From Cordilura impudica (Eukaryota; Arthropoda; Insecta; Diptera; Scathophagidae), in assembly GCA_963682025.1 (NCBI GenBank), contig OY821519.1:164061086-164125085 (forward strand): DNA of 64,000 nt, in the 5' to 3' direction. This document shows, in pieces, positions 10,921 to 21,866 of this stretch. Under the pieces are notes generated by a model, which saw only the letters and a program-made list of their open reading frames with translations, was not told where the DNA came from and made no database searches. How positions within the stretch are numbered: the stretch's first letter is position 1; each line of letters starts with the position of its first letter. The translations under genes and the position numbers were made by a program.

Positions 10921-11732
10921 CTATTGGGCCTTAGGAATATCTACATTTTTAGCATTATAATCTACAGTGTTTATCATGTCTTTAACGCAAACATCAATCA
11001 CAAAATTACATTCTGATAAAAGATTTTTTAAATATTCAGTAGCATTGACAGTATCAGCACAAACTTTTCCACAGGACCACGTATATTTGTTGTTATTAAT
11101 AAATATACAAAACTCACCAAGCCTGACTTTAACCGATTCGTACTTTCTTGAAATATTCTTACCCAACAGTCTCAGGTTATATCAGACGTTTTGTTCATCT
11201 TCGGTGTAATCCTTTTGTATGTACACCTCTTGACCCTTTAAATTACCCTGGCAATGACGTAGAAAGCCTGCGAACTCGACCCCAAGCTGAACAAAAACGC
11301 TTTTCCAGAAGAAATCATGCGAGTTGACACCACATCAGCGTTGACTTAAAGTACATCACTGCATAGTTTTGTAAATTTTTCTCTGGCAGATTGAACATTT
11401 CTACAATCCAAACCATTAACAACAACATTTGATGCACGCTACCTCCGGTCAATATACTCAAGACGTGATGTGAGCTTTTTTATATCATTGTTTAGTCTTA
11501 AATTTTCTTCTTTTAATACTTTGACTTCAGTTTAGATCGCTACCAGGTCAGCTTTTCTGGCAACATCTTCCAGTTTAACATCTAATAGGTCGCTAAATCT
11601 CTTCCACGAGAAAACATCTTGGGAGGATGTTTGATTGTTTTCAGCCATATTATGACAAGTCAAATGTTTTTTACTATTATTATTTACAGTGTAATCGGGC
11701 GATGTAACTTCTAGTGTACGTTTATTATTCAT
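10921..11732 (-). pseudogene. ORF1 remnants of non-LTR element B
   Basis: The first piece (11732-11532) starts with a basic/Asn-rich region and includes FSWKRFSDLLDVKLEDVAR, then breaks. Between 11531 and 11167 the minus strand is in several frames with Leu/Lys-rich, coiled-coil-like content. The last piece (11166-10921, 81 codons) contains VRLGEFCIFINN and ends with a stop just before the endonuclease. This order matches an ORF1 RNA-binding protein in front of ORF2. No domain name can be assigned with confidence. Confidence 0.5.
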
Positions 11733-12250
11733 CGGTTTTCTAAATTACACAATTAGGCATAATCCCCACTTATACAATAATAATACAATCTGGCAGCACC
11801 TTGTTTTTATTTACATCAGCTGCTTCTTCACTGAGCGACAATTATTACCAAATGAAACATCAACAAATTGTAGATATCAATGTGTACATGTAAAGGAATC
11901 TTATTGCGATATACCAAAATAATTGTAATTAATTCACCAGACTGTAGGAAACTGTTGTTTATCCTCAGCAGATTTGTAGTTAACAAGTACAATGCTGTAT
12001 ATAAAGATGTTTACAGCCAGTGAAAATAAAAGCCTCCACCAGTGTAGATTGTAGGAAATTCAAAATATATAAAACAACTAATCACTCAGCAGTACTCCAC
12101 CAGATTGGGACCGTACACAATGACACTTGTATAGCAGACAGTTTATCTTAACAATATACACCTTAACTTCAATTATTTAATGAAAATTATAAAAAATCTA
12201 CGGAGCTAATAATTTTATCTTTTCGACACTTCAAAAACAGAGTTGCCAAT
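11733..12250 (-). other. 5' UTR of non-LTR element B
   Basis: About 520 bp between the ORF1 start (11732, minus strand) and the 5' boundary at 12250 given by the target duplication. AT-rich, no open frame of note. By analogy with related elements it should contain the internal promoter; no specific motif is recognised. Confidence 0.55.
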
Positions 12251-12260
12251 CCATATATAT

Positions 12261-12520
12261 ATATGGTAAGCATTTTTTTGGTAAAAACAGATCATCGGCC
12301 ATTAACTTACTTGTTTTCCATGAAAAACCCCAGCTCAAATCTAACTAGAATAGGGCTAGGTTTAGAGGAATACGACTATACAGTCGAATACCTCAGAAAC
12401 AAAAATAACTATGTAGCAGATGCACTATCACGAATAACGATAGATGATCTGAAAAATATAAATGTGAATGAAGCCGTTCTCAAGGTAACAACGAGATCGG
12501 CTACAGAAAAATTAACTTAG
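12261..12520 (+). pseudogene. RNase H C-terminal half of the 412-like element
   Basis: Resumes exactly after the second copy of ccatatatat. Encodes KTDHRPLTYLFSMKNPSS and EEYDYTVEYLRNKNNYVADA near codons 8-60, the end of the RNase H domain and the Ala-Asp-x-Leu-Ser-Arg motif that precedes integrase in gypsy elements. A homopolymer difference near 12271-12278 shifts the frame relative to the 5' half. Ends at a stop at 12518-12520. Confidence 0.85.
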
Positions 12521-12529
12521 ATACAATTA

Positions 12530-13535
12530 ATAATGAAAATGAAAATAATCAGCAATTAACGTACAAGAAGCCCAATATATTCGAAGTCATAAGCCCATCT
12601 GACGTCAGGCGATACCATAAGCTCGAGATGACTTCCGACCATTGTTTATTGAAACATGGCAAAATGAAAATAGGAAAAATATTAATAAATGATTTATTTG
12701 CTAAAGAGAAAATTGACTTCGGACAATTATTCTCCAGGTTAGAATCACTAACCGGCAAATATAAAGTAAATAAAGTACGAATGGCACCTAATGAGAAAAT
12801 TTTCGAATTTGTCTCAATGCAAGATTTTAAGGCCAAGGGCAATATATTTTTGAATAAATTAAGAGTAGCGCTACTCCCAAAGGTGACCAAGCTGAATAAT
12901 AAAGATGAGATAGATAAGATATTGAAACAATATCATGATGACCCCATACGAGGGAAGATTAGGAAAGTAACTTCTGCAGCACATCAACACCAAACGCTAG
13001 GAACGATAGAGAGAAGCTATAGGACTTTCAACGAATATGTACGCTCCTACATATCAGTTTAAAAGGATGATTGGGATGAATGGATGAAGTACTCTACGTA
13101 CTGCTTTAACACGACACCTTGAGAAGCTTACGGGTACTGCCCATTTGAATTAGTATTTGGAAGAATCCCACATGGATTCAATAGACTTAACAACATGGAT
13201 AGAGTGGATCCCATATACAATATAGAGGACTACAGTAAGGAAATAATATATAGGTTAGAAGTAGCACGTAAGAGAGCTAGGCATAAACTTACTAGAAATA
13301 AGGAATACAATAAGAATCATTATGATAAGGGTATAAATAAAAGAATTAGAGATAAAGATAGGAGATAAGGTATTACTTAGGAATGACGTAGGACATAAAC
13401 TAGATAGTAAATATACCGGCCCTCATCTTGTAGAGAGCCTCGCGGATAATGGAAATGTAGTGATAAAATCACGAAAAGATAAAAAAACAAGTAGTACATA
13501 AAAACAGATTAAAAATATTTCATGAAAAATTAATT
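12530..13535 (+). pseudogene. integrase fragments of the 412-like element (core deleted)
   Basis: The frame 12628-13062 begins with the linker preceding integrase and reaches HDDPIRGK near 12945, the start of the HHCC zinc-binding domain. It then passes at once into AHQHQTLGTIERSYRTFNEY, a sequence that carries the third catalytic residue (Glu of the D,D35E triad). The zinc finger's second half and both catalytic Asp residues are missing, an internal deletion of several hundred bases by family comparison. The C-terminal part (13063-13535, stops and a shift) contains CPFELVFGRIP and a chromo-like tail. The integrase is non-functional. Confidence 0.75.
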
Positions 13536-13756
13536 TGATTAAACATAATTTAGATAATTTTTTTTTTTCAAAATCTTCAAATAATAGAACCAAACATTTA
13601 TATGTATATGTATTATTAATAAATCATTATAAAATTAATTTAACTAATAATGCCGTAAATTTAAAAATTTTTTTATTTAATAAAAATAATTTAATAAAAT
13701 CACATATATGTACTAATTAGTAAATTATCATACAGAATGATAAAATCATTCTAATT

Positions 13757-13767
13757 AAAAAGGGAGG
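13757..13767 (+). other. upstream polypurine-tract-like copy
   Basis: aaaaagggagg, preceded by cattctaatt, is the same 11-mer as the true polypurine tract at 14605-14615 (preceded by cattcaaatt). It is followed by tggcatagcc rather than the LTR start. It seems to be a duplicated second-strand priming site, about 850 bp before the functional one. Confidence 0.6.
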
Positions 13768-13783
13768 TGGCATAGCCATCCCA

Positions 13784-14330
13784 TTGAATTATAATAAAAT
13801 TTAGTCATTTATTTGTAATTAAAACAATTTTGAAATATAATATATTAAATAGTCATTTATTTATAGTTAAAATAATTTTAAAATATATATTGAATTCTAA
13901 TAAAATTTAATCATTTATTTGTAATTAAAATAATTTTGAAATATAATATATTAAATAGTCATTTATTTATAGTTAAAATAATTTTTAAATATATATTGAA
14001 TTATAATAAAATCTTATCATTTATTTGTATAATATATTAAATAGTCACTTATTTACAGTTAAAATAATTTTAAAATATATGTTTGTTTGTACTCAAAAAA
14101 ATTTTAAATATATGTTAACTAAATATATAGTAAAATAAATAATCATGATGGCATAGCCATTGAATTATAATAAAATTTAATCACTTAATTGTAATTAAGA
14201 TAATTTTGAAATATAACATATTAAATAATCATTTATCTACAGTTAAAATAATTTTAAAATATATATTTGTTGGTAGTCAAAATAATTTTAAATATATGCT
14301 AATTAAATAATCTTGAATAAAATTAAACCA
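13784..14330 (+). repeat. about 106-bp AT-rich tandem repeats in the 3' region of the 412-like element
   Basis: Units beginning ttgaattataataaaa start at 13784, 13890 (with one change) and 13996, giving a period of about 106 bp. A shorter, more diverged set follows, including a copy of ggcatagccattgaattata near 14152. Each unit contains recurring tttgaaatataatatatta and tcatttattta elements. The block lies between the pol end and the 3' LTR and explains the unusually long spacer. From 14330 to 14604 the sequence is simple AT-rich DNA with no feature. Confidence 0.75.
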
Positions 14331-14604
14331 TTTCTTTGTAATTAAATAATTAAATCATTTGTTTCTTAAATTTAGCAAAATAAATAATCATTAAAACAAT
14401 TTAAATTTTACTACATAGAATTAAATTTAAATTCACTAAGCAATGTTGTTATTCCACTACTTAAATTTAATTTTTAATTGAAAGCCAATAACGTTAAATC
14501 TATAATCCTATACTAGATTCATATTTAGTTAATATCTCTTTTAATTTATCAACAAAGAAAATACGTATATTATCAGAAATATGAATGACAAGATCATTCA
14601 AATT

Positions 14605-14615
14605 AAAAAGGGAGG
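14605..14615 (+). promoter_or_regulatory. polypurine tract of the 412-like element
   Basis: aaaaagggagg immediately precedes TGTAGCG, the inferred start of the 3' LTR. An RNase H-resistant purine run at the LTR border primes plus-strand DNA synthesis in LTR retrotransposons. Confidence 0.75.
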
Positions 14616-15086
14616 TGTAGCGTGATTACATTCATAAAGTGGACGATGACTTTTTTCGGTCACTAATATGTATATTTTAGTTGGCGACTAAAAGTTATTG
14701 TCCAAAATAAAATTAAGTACAAACATTTGCTGTATCGACAATTTACACTAAAGTCAACAACCGTATTTTATATACGGAAGTGTTTATGATTAACCAATTG
14801 CCGATGCAGCAAATGTATTGTGCAATACCGACTCACGTTATGCCCCATATGTATGTCAATAATATTTTGTTGACCATAGACATTTTATTATTATTGAAAA
14901 ATGTAAAAAAATAAAAGTTAAGAATAATATAAAGAAGTAAAAAGAAAATAAAGAAATTAATTACTAATTGGAAGCAAAACACTAAACAACGTGTATATTA
15001 TTTGAAATTATCAAAAGCAATTTAAATATTATTTATAATTTATTATTATACCATTATGTTATTTATTGTCACTGATCCTAGAATAG
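14616..15086 (+). repeat. 3' LTR of the 412-like element, first 471 bp, cut by BEL-A
   Basis: Begins TGTAGCGTGATT right after the polypurine tract; TG is the expected LTR start and TGTAG is also the start seen in 412-type LTRs. No second copy is in the window, so the end cannot be set by comparison. BEL-A is inserted after 15086; the LTR, if it is of usual length (about 500 bp), should finish shortly after 33200. Confidence 0.6.
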
Positions 15087-15305
15087 TGTTTACGCGCAGA
15101 TGAACGAAAAGACCTATAATCAGCTTAACGAAACGCTCTTTGGTGCTTTTTTCGTAGCCTTTGAGGTTTATTGTTTTAAGCGACATGATCAAACTGTTGT
15201 ATGCCCCGTTTTATAACGTTTGAGAAAAAATTCTAATTCCGTTTTTTTATTTCATTTTCTTCGAACATAATTTTATTGGAAAATTATTTTACGAGGAAAA
15301 AAACA
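15087..15305 (+). repeat. BEL-A 5' LTR (219 bp)
   Basis: Matches the 3' LTR along its whole length apart from scattered substitutions and a net 42-bp gap near 15208, where the 3' copy has additional sequence containing cttaaggtacg. It runs TG...CA. Divergence by substitution is low, about ten differences by eye. Confidence 0.9.
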
Positions 15306-15306
15306 T

Positions 15307-15322
15307 TGGTCCTTCGAACCGG
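15307..15322 (+). other. candidate primer-binding site of BEL-A
   Basis: tggtccttcgaaccgg lies one base after the LTR end and has the TGG start expected for pairing with a tRNA 3' CCA end. The T-arm-like ggttcga on the complementary strand supports a tRNA match, but the tRNA is not identified here. Confidence 0.55.
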
Positions 15323-16777
15323 ATAATAAATAAATTTCCCAAAAAATTATTTTAATTTCAGGATTTTTTTTCGGCTTTCCTGGTCTTTGTGGCAGCTGGC
15401 ATTGGATAGGTATATTTAACTTTCCCTGCTTAATTTTATCCCGAATAATAATAAAAATAAATAAAAGGTACGTGTGTAAAATTTAAATTATAAAATAAAT
15501 ACAAAAGTGTGACATAATAGAATATAAAGTGCTGTGTAAAATATATATATGTACATAGTGTAAACCCAGTAAAGTGTTACACTAAAATATATACCAACAA
15601 AACCCGTGCATAAAAAACCAAAAAGAAAATATACTCCCGCTAATAATTATGTGTACTGCAATTCGGTAAATTTTCTCTTCATAAATAACTAAACAGTGCG
15701 TTTGTGTGATTAACTCTGCGGCTTAACAATCTCTTATCTCGATAACTCTTGTTAAGCTGTTAATATACCAGTGCGAATGTAGCATTAGAGGGAGTTATAA
15801 AAGAAAAAAGCTTTACTCGTTATTAAATTACAAACGTATATTAGGCTGGAGTTTATTCGTACTCGTAAAGAATAATTAAATTAGAAAATTTAATACTTTT
15901 AAAACTCCTCCGGAAAATTAATTTAAACTGAATATTTTGTAATAAATATAGTTGGGTGGTTTACATAAATTTTTTATGTTTTTTGTTAATGCTACGCTTA
16001 AACGTGAACATAAAAGAATTGGTTTCTTATTGTTGGTTTGCTATATATATGTTCACACATAGTGCATTAGTGTTGCAACGTTTCCAAAAGGAATACCCGA
16101 ATACAAGTTGAGTCGGTTGAGTAAATTTTATATTAAAAAATTTTAATTTGTGATTATTTCGGAGTGCTTTAAATATCACCCACATTTGGGAATAATCATT
16201 AAAATATTTTTGGCTCAAAGTAGAAGAAAAATTGTTGGGTGAAGAAAATTTATTTGTACGCGATTACCCGAAGTGATTCGTTGCAACATTTTTGTAATTT
16301 GTTTTTTTAATTTTTTTTTAAATAAGTGCATCTATACTGAAATTGTTAATAAAAGTCGATAAATAATCCCGCCTTTGTCGATTTTTTCTCCGATTAATTG
16401 GAATTCATTGTAAATACACGTTACAACATTTCATATTTCATACAATTTTTCGGTATATAGTGCCTTAACAATTCTTTTCGAATTCTGTTTTCACCTTTTT
16501 TTTCTATTTGTCCGCGGTGGTTTTTTGCCGAAAATCTTAAAATTATATATCGAAACGTTTTTTACTTTAAGCGTTTTTACTCGATTTCAGCCATTTTTTA
16601 AGGGTTTTGAATTTTCGTTGAAACATTTCGATCCATTTGAGTTTTCACAACTTTTTAAACGGTTTTGAGTTGAACGTTTTTTTACTCGGGTTATTTTTCT
16701 ATTAGGAATAGAAAAAAAATTTTTTTTTTTTTTACTTGGTTTTCTCTTCACTTGCGTTCCACAAATAAACTAAGAGA
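15323..16777 (+). other. BEL-A leader, about 1.45 kb
   Basis: AT-rich with homopolymer T runs (for example near 16315 and 16725) and no substantial open frame. It lies between the candidate primer-binding site and the gag ATG at 16778 and probably contains the packaging and dimerisation signals. Nothing more specific is visible. Confidence 0.5.
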
Positions 16778-17914
16778 ATGGCTGATATATCAGAATTAGT
16801 TAAAATGTCTGATCGTTTGACAGATTTAGAAGAATTTATAGCTCTTATCCCGTCGGCGGAGCATAACCTCGGATCATTAGCTATTCACGATAAGAAATTA
16901 AATCGTTTATGGGAGGCGGTTCGGGCATCTTACAATTCTATAGCATTTGAATCGGAGACGAACAAGAAAATAGTGAAGGAAATAAAACAGAGGTACATGG
17001 CCTCATATTCCACCTACATTCGTGGGGATTGGTAACTGAGCATTTCGAGCGTTTGAAAGCGATTTCTCTCAAAGAACAAAAGGCTAATGAGGTGCTTCAG
17101 ATTCCTCCCCCCATGATCCATTTACCACCGTGTGACACGGATGTTTTCTATGGGGATTAAGCAAATTGGCCTACCTTTAGAGACATGTCGGCTTTATATA
17201 AGAATAACCCTCGTTTAAGCTGCATTGAGAAGTTATACTATCTACTGCAGAAGACAAAGGGCGAAACCCACAATATTATTCGAACTTGTCCATTGACAAA
17301 TGATGGTTTCGTTTTAGCTTGGAAAAATTTAGTGTAAAGATACGGGAACAAGCAAGTTCTCATAAATGCTCAGTTAAAGATTTTGTTTAATATTTCTCCC
17401 GTTATCCGAGAAACTGGCCCTAATTTAAAGAATTTACAGCGCACTATAAATGACTGCATCACGAACTTATTGTTGCTTGACATTAATACTGAAAGTTGGG
17501 ACGTAATTTTCGTGTATATATGCTCAACGAAGTTACCCGATAATACTTTAAGTCTGTGGGAGCAGTCATTGAAACGTGATGCGAATATGTCAAAGTGGGA
17601 TGAAATGGATGAGTTTTTGACAACCCGGTACCAAACTCTCGAATCTGTTTATGATATAAAAGGTTCGCAAGTAAATCAGGGCCAAAGTCAGAATAAAAAC
17701 TCAAATTCAAATAATTCGAAAAACCCTATAATGATTCGAGGAGGATTAACAGCTTTGCGACAAAGACTAAACCAAGTCAATCCATGAGTCGATGTGTTCT
17801 ATGCCAAGAACAGCATCCGTTACGGCTGTGTCCGACGTTTTTGAGGAAAAGTGTGGATGAGCGCATGTCAACCGTTAAACGTTTTAAGTGTTGCACAAAC
17901 TGTTTAGCTACATC
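16778..17914 (+). pseudogene. BEL-A gag, N-terminal to first zinc knuckle
   Basis: Starts MADISELVKMSDRLTDLEEF at ATG 16778. Similar sequence continues in the same or neighbouring frames through 17035-17390 with stops (for example taa near 17158 and 17336), then an open frame 17383-17787 with SWDVIFVYICSTKLPD and WDEMDEFLTTRYQTLES, gag motifs typical of BEL/Pao. After a stop at 17785-17787 a knuckle region begins (CVLCQEQHPLRLC, then CCTNCLATSH) and is cut at 17914-17919 by BEL-B. Gag forms the particle and binds RNA through the knuckles. Confidence 0.78.
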
Positions 17915-17919
17915 CCATG
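17915..17919. repeat. left target duplication (ccatg) of BEL-B
   Basis: ccatg directly precedes the BEL-B LTR at 17920 and recurs directly after it at 24436-24440, where gag sequence of BEL-A resumes. Confidence 0.9.
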
Positions 17920-18301
17920 TGTATGAGAATTAATCAAAACTACGATTTTGATTTACTATTGAAATTTTTATTATTAGTTATAAGCAGCACGGCTGTACTA
18001 GTTTTATTTTCGGTTTTAAATTTGCAGCAAGACAGTTGACTTTTCAATTGAAAGTTTAATGCAAGAATAAGAAATATTCATTTTTATGTTACAAAGCAAA
18101 GGCAAATTAATATTAACAACAAAACAAAATACCGCTATAAATTTGGAGTATTTGTATATAACAATATGAGTGTACAATTTACGATATTAGTAGCAAGCGA
18201 AGAAATTAAAGTAACAAGTTATGAAAGTTAGACAGAGAATATTAAACCCCTATTGGAAATAACAAGTTGTTCATAAATACATATAATATAAATATCGAAC
18301 A
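17920..18301 (-). repeat. BEL-B 3' LTR (382 bp)
   Basis: Same length as the copy at 24054-24435, with seven single-base differences seen by reading both. Starts tgtatgagaa and ends tcgaaca on the plus strand. On the minus strand it is preceded by the purine tract ggagggggaaaa (complement of 18302-18313). Confidence 0.95.
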
Positions 18302-18313
18302 TTTTCCCCCTCC
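18302..18313 (-). promoter_or_regulatory. BEL-B polypurine tract
   Basis: ttttccccctcc on the plus strand, that is ggagggggaaaa on the coding strand, lies directly against the 3' LTR and is the expected plus-strand primer. Confidence 0.8.
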
Positions 18314-18339
18314 AACAACATCTGTTCTTCATTCAGCTC

Positions 18340-20306
18340 TCATGTGTCATCGCCTTTACGTATCTCCTCATGGTCTTCATCTGAAGGTAGTAATGCTATT
18401 TTCGATACGGGTCTCTTGAAGATTTTCCCACGTGATTGTAACGTTACAACTCGAACAAGTCCATCTTTTCCGAGATGTACCTCCTTTATGCGAGCCATCG
18501 GCCATTGACCTGCTGGACAGCGTTCATCAAAAATTAGAACAAGATCTCCCACTTGAATATTTTTGGTTTGTTTCAACCACTTCGGTCTAGCTTGCAAGCG
18601 GCACAAAAACTCATTTCTTCAACGCAGCCAAAAGTGCTGTTTAAGCTTTTCTATGGCCTTCCATCTGTTGAGGTGATCAATTTTGAAGTCAACTAGATCT
18701 TGCTCAGGTACACAATTTGATGCTTCTCCTATGAGAAAATGAGATGGTGTTAAAGCGCTAGCATCTGTTGGATCATTATTCAGGGGGCATAACGGCCTTG
18801 AGTTTAGGCAACTCTCAATCTGGGCTAGAAGAGTGCTTAGTTCTTCATAAGTAACTATTCTGTTGTTAAGTAAACGTTTAAGGTGGTATTTTGTAGATTT
18901 TACACCGGCCTCCCAGAGGCCGCTAAAATTAGGGGGTGACGGGCGGTATGAAGTGCCACTGAGTTCCCACAGTTGCAAGTTTCTCTAACAGTTCATCTGG
19001 TAGTGAAGATCGGTTGCGATTGTAGAGTATTTGCAGTTCTTTGCTCGGTCCTATAAAATTTGTACCGCAATCAGAGTACAGATCTGTACAATTACCCCGA
19101 CGTGAAACAAATCGCCGGAATGCTGCCATAAATGCTTCTGTTGATAGATTAGTGACAGCTTCGAGGTGCAAAGCCTTTGAAACCATACATATGAACAAAC
19201 ATATATAACGTTTTTCTGTAACCGAATTTCTGCAGTTGACTAGTTTAGAGTGATTGGTCCGGCGTAATCGACGCCGCTGTGTTTAAACGGACGTGTCGGC
19301 GTCAAGCGAACATTAGGCAGGTTACCCATCATCTGTTGCGATGCTTTTGCGTTATATTTAAAACATTTTATACAACTTCGCACCACCATTTTTGCGATGT
19401 TCCGCCCATGAAGTATCCAATAAGTTCTCGCCACGAAGGACTGCATCTGTAGGAGAGAACCATGCAATGTTTTAATATGTGCATCTTTATATATAAGAAG
19501 GGACAGTGGATTTTGTTTTTTAAGTAAAATAGGATGCTTTGAACTGAAATTTAAATTTGAATTTTGTAATCGTCCTCCCACTCTTAGAATATCGTCTGCG
19601 TCAATAAATGGGCATAACCGAGAAATATGATTATTATATGTTAATTTTCCGTCTTTCTTTAATTTTTGTATCTCATCGGCGAAATCTACGTGTTGTGATA
19701 ACTTGATTAGTTTTTGAATAGACATATTCAGCTCACTAGTTGTGAGAAAACCAGTCATCTTACATTTACTATTTCTTTGATTTTGCTGTTTATGACAAGA
19801 AAAGTTATATCGATATCGATGAAGATATGCATTGATTCGAACAAGCCTTTCTAGCGATGAGTAATTTTTTAATATAAATGAATATTTGGGATCGTTGGTA
19901 TCGTCGGCAGAAGTAGAATTATTTGGTTTTGTAGCACCAGCAATAATAATTGTCGAATTAACTGTATTCGTATTTAAAGCGACATAGTTTGTGTTGACTT
20001 CTTCCTCAGTGTCATATTTGAATGAGGGTTGAGTTGGCCAATTTTCCATGTTTTCTTTAAGCCATTTAGGGCCTGTCCACCATATGTCGTGCGTGACTAG
20101 TTCCATTGGAGATATGCCTCTCGATGCACAATCGGCCGGATTTTCATTTGAAGCAATGTATTTCCATTGTGTAGTACTAGACATGCGCTGAATTTCCGCA
20201 ACCCGATTACCAACATATGCTGTCCATTTAGACGACTGACCTCATATCCAACACAGAACTGTTGTGTTATCTGTCCAATAGGTAACTTTTTCAACTTCAT
20301 GTTCAA
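18340..20306 (-). pseudogene. BEL-B RNase H end and integrase
   Basis: The frame 20184-19240 (314 codons) contains WKYIASNENPADCASRG (end of RNase H), the zinc-binding part of integrase (AHIKTLHGS ... CIKCFKYNA) and HSGVDYAGP with the first catalytic Asp. Frame 19198-18929 has SKALHLEAV and LYSDCGTNF (second Asp). Frame 18978-18619 has FSGLWEAGVKS (catalytic Glu) and ESCLNSRPLCPL. Frame 18606-18340 is the C-terminal domain with VGDLVLIFDER and PVSKIALLP, ending at the stop near 18340. All three catalytic residues are present but at least three frame breaks separate them. Integrase joins cDNA ends to chromosomal DNA. Confidence 0.85.
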
Positions 20307-20490
20307 TTGTTGTTTGTACTTTGTGTAGTAACTTAACTAAAAGTGTAGCGCCACATAATCAAGTCTTGGTACAGATAATCTTTTCAAAGGGCTTATTTTT
20401 GTTTTTGCTTGGAGAAGAGTTATTAAAGAACATCCGTTTTCATAAATCGCTTTAACATAAACAACGGCTGCATATGCTGCTGTCGACGAA

Positions 20491-21735
20491 TCACGAAATC
20501 CATTTAATTCCAGCTTTGTTTTTACTTACTCCAATCCATCTAGGTATGTGAATCACTTCAAGATTCTTTAGATTTTGCATGTATTGTAACCACTCAGACA
20601 CTAAGGTTTCCGGAAGTTGATCATTCCAGTCTACTCCTAGCAACCAGAGTTTTTGAAACATTATTTTTGCTTTTATAGTTGAAGGCGAAAGCCAGCCCAA
20701 GGGGTCATAGAGTTTTGCAGCATCTGATAGTATAGATCTCTTGGTAACTTCATCACTACGCTCAAAATTAATTTTAAAATAAAATGTATCTGTGTTCGTA
20801 CACCATTCTAAACCGAGAGCCTTAATACTGTCTCTTTTATCTATTTCGAAAGTGCTTTTTAATTCTCGGTATTCAATCGGTATAGTGTTCATGAGTTCCT
20901 CACTATTGGAAGTCCACTTTCGTAATGTAAAACCACCCTCATTTAACATATTACATAATTGTTTTTGTAATTCAATTGCTTCGTTCCAGTTATCAGCTCC
21001 AGAGATTACGTCATCGACGTAAGTATCAGCAAGAAGAACTTTAGATGCCATTGGATACTTTTTCTTTTTATCTTTTGCCAGTTCGTGAAGTACTCTCATA
21101 GCTAGAAATGGGACAGAAGTCGTCCCGTAGGTCACTGTAGAAAGCTCATAAATTTGTATATCACTTTTCGAGTTATCTCGCCATAATATTTGCTGATACT
21201 TCTGGTGTTCGCTCATTACATTGACTTGTCGAAACATTTTTTTCAAATCTGACCTGAAACCAATTTTAAATCTTCTCCATCGGTTGATAACTGTGGGTAG
21301 ATCATTTTGCAGTGGTGGACCTGCCGCCAATTCATCATTTAATGAAAACTGTTGTTTCCTTTTACTACTACCGTCAAAAACTACTCTTAGCTTTGTAGTA
21401 GAACTACTCTCTCTCCACACACCATGGTGTGGTAAGAAATAACAATTTTTTTCTAGTTCATCAGGGTATATGCCAATCTTTCTCATATGACCTAAGCTTT
21501 CATATTCAGTCATAAATTTATAATAAGCTTCGCCAAACTTGCCATTTTGTTTACATTTATATTCAATATGTTTTAATCGGGATAAAGCGTTATAATCAGT
21601 CTGATTAAATGTAGGAATCGATTCTCCCTTTATTGAACTTTTAAAAGGTAGAGCAACAGTGTAGCGACTATTACTATTTCGTGTTGCTGTTGCTTTAAAA
21701 TACTGCTCACAAAGTTCTTCTTCTTTTGTCCACAC
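20491..21735 (-). CDS. BEL-B reverse transcriptase region
   Basis: An open frame of 414 codons on the minus strand. It holds the BEL/Pao hallmarks YFLPHHGVWRESS, TKLRVVFDGSSK, FRSDLKKMFRQVNV (first catalytic Asp), TVTYGTTSVPFLAMR, and the active-site ADTYVDDVISGA (YVDD). LYDPLGWLSP then marks the start of the connection to RNase H. The frame starts downstream of the real polyprotein start, since protease lies in a separate frame upstream (22301-21867). It ends at a stop near 20491, before RNase H. The domain itself shows no damage. Confidence 0.9.
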   Translation of the reverse strand: MWTKEEELCEQYFKATATRNSNSRYTVALPFKSSIKGESIPTFNQTDYNALSRLKHIEYKCKQNGKFGEAYYKFMTEYESLGHMRKIGIYPDELEKNCYFLPHHGVWRESSSTTKLRVVFDGSSKRKQQFSLNDELAAGPPLQNDLPTVINRWRRFKIGFRSDLKKMFRQVNVMSEHQKYQQILWRDNSKSDIQIYELSTVTYGTTSVPFLAMRVLHELAKDKKKKYPMASKVLLADTYVDDVISGADNWNEAIELQKQLCNMLNEGGFTLRKWTSNSEELMNTIPIEYRELKSTFEIDKRDSIKALGLEWCTNTDTFYFKINFERSDEVTKRSILSDAAKLYDPLGWLSPSTIKAKIMFQKLWLLGVDWNDQLPETLVSEWLQYMQNLKNLEVIHIPRWIGVSKNKAGIKWIS

Positions 21736-21866
21736 TCGTTTCTCAATAAACTCTTATTGAACCCAAAAAGCTTTTAATTGTTCATCCAGAGAGCAAATGT
21801 TTACATTTATTCTATCGCCGTACACAAATTTTGATGTAGGTCCTGACACTATCCAGCCGAAGTGAG

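Larger units (their letters stand above)
2368..12250 (-). mobile_element. non-LTR retrotransposon B (minus strand), inserted in the 412-like RNase H and itself split by a LOA-like element
   Basis: The sequence ccatatatat occurs at 2358-2367 and again at 12251-12260, flanking the insertion as a 10-bp target-site duplication. The 3' end is at the left, with a T-rich run on the plus strand (A-rich tail on the minus strand). Reading from 12250 downward: 5' UTR, ORF1 pieces, endonuclease, [LOA-like insertion 4771-10204], reverse transcriptase, C-terminal knuckle. Without the inner insertion it is about 4.4 kb, a near full-length size. APE endonuclease plus RT in ORF2 places it in the CR1/Jockey/I supergroup; the exact clade is not assigned. 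Both ORFs are shattered by stops and frameshifts. Confidence 0.8.
1..15086 (+). mobile_element. 412/mdg1-like LTR retrotransposon (Ty3/gypsy), 5' end outside window, interrupted
   Basis: Order of remnants on the plus strand: gag tail, aspartic protease, reverse transcriptase, RNase H, [insertion 2368-12250], rest of RNase H, integrase fragments, AT-rich tandem repeats, polypurine tract, start of a 3' LTR. RNase H stops at codons reading FRPYIY near 2351-2367 and resumes at 12261 with the KTDHRPLTYLFSM region, so both halves are one gene. The Y-L-F-S-M and EEYDYTVEY motifs are typical of the 412/mdg1 clade (family knowledge). The element is dead: RT lacks its YxDD block, integrase has lost its core, and several frames are shifted. 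Its far 3' end is displaced past BEL-A to somewhere in 33200-33325. The 5' LTR is not in the window. Confidence 0.8.

Noticed and set aside
13784..14330. Regular repeats considered as a CRISPR array
   Set aside because: Repeats are long, AT-rich and contiguous without unique spacers, and the genome is eukaryotic.
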